From Arcticibacter sp. (GTDB lineage Bacteria; Bacteroidota; Bacteroidia; 2-12-FULL-35-15), in the NCBI GenBank assembly GCA_021155045.1, contig JAJNQB010000017.1, positions 124,001-188,000 of the forward strand: DNA of 64,000 bases, written 5' to 3'. A program made the position numbers and the translations under genes. The first letter of the stretch is position 1; each line of letters opens with the position of its first letter. Shown in pieces: positions 62,433-64,000 of this stretch. The notes below the pieces were generated by a model, which saw only the letters and a program-made list of their open reading frames with translations, did not search any database and was not told the DNA's origin.

Positions 62433-62987
62433 ATGAATTATTTAGATATAATACTTTGCATTCCACTTGTTTGGGGCTTGTATAAAGGATTTACAAAAGG
62501 ATTGATAATTGAAACTGCTACTTTTGTTGCTTTTGGGCTGGGCGTTTGGGGTGGAATAAAATTTTCTGACTATGTTGCACAAAAACTTACAGAGTGGTTT
62601 GATTGGCAATCGCCTTATTTGCCTATTATTTCATTTGCACTAACATTCATTTTAATTATAGCAACTGTTTTTTTAGTTGCCAAATTGGTTCAGCGTGCTG
62701 TTGAAGGAATGGCATTAACAGCAATCAATAAAATTGGGGGAGCAATTGTTGGCGCATTAAAATTTGCTATGGTGATGAGCGTAATTATTTTTGTGATTGA
62801 TGCTGTTGAGCAGAGTTATCCTTTTATTTCTTTTAAATCTAAAGAAGAATCTTTGCTTTATAAACCAATCGGAAAAATTGCACCAACATTAATCCCTGCA
62901 TTAAATAAAAGTAAAATGGCAGCATTAGTGCCAAAGCCAGATGTGGATGTAGAGCTGAAAGTAAAAATGAAAGAAGAAAACAACTAA
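62433..62987 (+). CDS. CvpA family membrane protein
   Basis: A 184-residue protein with four membrane segments: LDIILCIPLVWGLYKGFTKG opening, a GVWGGIKFS turn and the IGGAIVGALKFAMVMSV helix, typical of CvpA. The family is linked to colicin V export and envelope integrity; the precise activity is unknown. Its end overlaps the convergent unknown gene by four bases. Confidence 0.9.
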   Translation: MNYLDIILCIPLVWGLYKGFTKGLIIETATFVAFGLGVWGGIKFSDYVAQKLTEWFDWQSPYLPIISFALTFILIIATVFLVAKLVQRAVEGMALTAINKIGGAIVGALKFAMVMSVIIFVIDAVEQSYPFISFKSKEESLLYKPIGKIAPTLIPALNKSKMAALVPKPDVDVELKVKMKEENN

Positions 62988-63547
62988 ATTCTTCTCAAAG
63001 GAATATATGTTTTTTCGTTTTCAATAATAATATGTCCTTGTTCCGATAGCGCACCAATAATTTCTTTAAATAATTCCGTTACCAAATCGGGTTCTTGTTT
63101 CCAAAACTGTTCTTTGCAAGCCTTTACCGAATCTTCAATCTTTTCTATTTTATAAAAAGCCATTCTTCCTAAGTAAAAAACCACAAGGTCGGATTTTAAA
63201 AGAAGTCTGTTGTCGGTGTTTTTATTTTCAACTATGATTGGCTGTGCTTCCTGTTTTTGTTGAGGTGCAGGAGCTTGTTTGTTTTCTGGAAGTTCATTTG
63301 TTTTTTCAATTCGTTTAACAGCCCACCCAGAGCCATTTCCAACAGCACCGCAAGTAAATTTCATGTTGTGATTTTTTTCGATATACCTTACAAGCGTTGA
63401 TGGGCTTGCTTTTCGAGTCCAATCTTTTTTTTCTATTAAAACAGCTTCACCAATTTTTAAATTAATTAATGAATTAAAAACATGCGAACTCCTTCCTTTT
63501 CCTTTTAAATAAAGGTTTTCGAATTCATTTTCGTTGAGTTTTTTCAT
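62984..63547 (-). CDS. unknown cytoplasmic protein
   Basis: A 187-residue protein without signal or membrane segments. The N-terminal 75 residues look like a small alpha/beta or winged-helix-like domain (RKASPSTLVRYIEKNHNMKF), a Gln/Ala/Pro-rich linker covers about 87-107, and a second helical part follows with EQFWKQEPDLVTELFKEIIG. No family recognised. Confidence 0.65.
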   Translation of the reverse strand: MKKLNENEFENLYLKGKGRSSHVFNSLINLKIGEAVLIEKKDWTRKASPSTLVRYIEKNHNMKFTCGAVGNGSGWAVKRIEKTNELPENKQAPAPQQKQEAQPIIVENKNTDNRLLLKSDLVVFYLGRMAFYKIEKIEDSVKACKEQFWKQEPDLVTELFKEIIGALSEQGHIIIENEKTYIPLRRI

Positions 63548-63689
63548 TTGAATTGATTTTAAGCGAAAATAGTAAAATATCGTTATTAAAAATGTATTAA
63601 TCAGTTTTTAAATATCATATAAAACTGTTTATATATCATTTATGTATTTTTAAAAGTTGCATAAATGTTGTTTAGGTATTGTATAAAAA

Positions 63690-63713
63690 AGTCCGAACAA
63701 AGTTGTTCGGACT
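63690..63713 (-). terminator. intrinsic terminator after the DUF1761 gene
   Basis: Stem AGTCCGAACA/TGTTCGGACT with a short loop, followed on the minus strand by T6. It lies 20 bases from the stop of the right-edge gene. Confidence 0.82.
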
Positions 63714-63732
63714 ATAATAAGAATAATACCAA

Positions 63733-64000
63733 TTATGCAAATGCACAGATAACTCCACCCATCAATGCTAGCGCAACTGTCCAGTATCCAGCATTAATAG
63801 CAATGTATTTGAATCCTTTGCGTTCAAACAATGCATTCGTTCCTAGTATAGGCAACGCTAGCATTATTCCAGCAATAACACCATGCAAAGCTCCATGTTT
63901 AAAGGTGCGAAAATTTGTTCCGTGTTTTTCCATAAAATCCTTTACCATTAAACTAACATCTGAATTAGGATCTTTTAATCCCGCATCATTTGCTAATATT
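63733..64000 (-). CDS. DUF1761 family membrane protein, C-terminal part (cut by right edge)
   Basis: The frame is open from the right edge to the stop at 63733, giving 88 residues; the ATG at 63948 is internal, since the upstream codons read LANDAGLKDPNSDVSL, typical of the family loop. The end FKHGALHGVIAGI, LPILGTNALFERKGFKYI and NAGYWTVALALMGG matches DUF1761, a small four-helix membrane family of unknown function. Confidence 0.82.
   Translation of the reverse strand, partial: ILANDAGLKDPNSDVSLMVKDFMEKHGTNFRTFKHGALHGVIAGIMLALPILGTNALFERKGFKYIAINAGYWTVALALMGGVICAFA

Overview
This is a 64 kb AT-rich chromosomal stretch from a member of the Bacteroidota. The main pointers are a PorV/PorU-type type IX secretion (T9SS) pair, very large secreted proteins with C-terminal T9SS sorting domains and SprB/PKD/Ig-like repeats, an ExbB-ExbD-ExbD-TonB operon, a TonB-dependent receptor with an N-terminal carboxypeptidase-like domain, a GatA-type tRNA amidotransferase and the near absence of Shine-Dalgarno motifs. 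One promoter fits the Bacteroidota TTTG-N21-TANNTTTG form exactly. I cannot name a genus; the organism looks like an environmental lineage near the flavobacteria or sphingobacteria.

Layout. 1-3.8 kb: a membrane-protein tail, a GT2 plus PMT/ArnT-like glycosyltransferase pair, WbqC and a methyltransferase (surface glycan genes). 3.9-10 kb: PorV-like and PorU-like genes. 10.3-12.1 kb: an accessory islet (nuclease-like protein plus a frameshifted small membrane gene) bounded by inverted repeat elements. 12.2-29.4 kb: mostly housekeeping genes (dprA, TonB-dependent receptor, bacilliredoxin, recJ, lipB, serine hydrolase, PolB-like exonuclease, rsmI, corA, gatA, tatA, PfkB kinase), with a second small islet near 21.8-22.4 kb. 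29.5-35.9 kb: tRNA-Asn and a 2021-residue T9SS cargo protein with nearly identical internal repeats. 36.2-42.3 kb: the Ton energy-transduction operon, with two small membrane proteins, a PstS-like lipoprotein and a TPR protein. 42.3-50.6 kb: Kup, a pseudouridine synthase, and a three-gene set ending in a two-component-propeller/SpoIIE phosphatase and a patatin. 50.8-59.2 kb (minus strand): sulfite reductase, a small ORF, cobA, DUF4395, DUF2490, a CysG-TauE fusion, an APS-type reductase and then homoserine dehydrogenase. 59.2-64 kb: an SprB-repeat T9SS cargo protein, CvpA, an unknown gene and a DUF1761 fragment.

The most interesting signal is the 470-base leader in front of the sulfite reductase operon. 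Reading on the minus strand there is a consensus promoter, a 22-codon ORF ending Met-Met-Cys-Cys-Met-Met-Tyr, an intrinsic terminator with a competing antiterminator segment, a second 37-codon ORF containing Met-Cys-Met-Cys-Cys-Met-Met, and a second intrinsic terminator just before the first enzyme gene. This looks like two tandem ribosome-mediated attenuators that sense Cys-tRNA and/or Met-tRNA charging. Other items worth a look are the CysG-TauE fusion, a REP-like repeat that supplies the C-terminus of the sulfite reductase, and a family of about 70-base elements that frame accessory genes.
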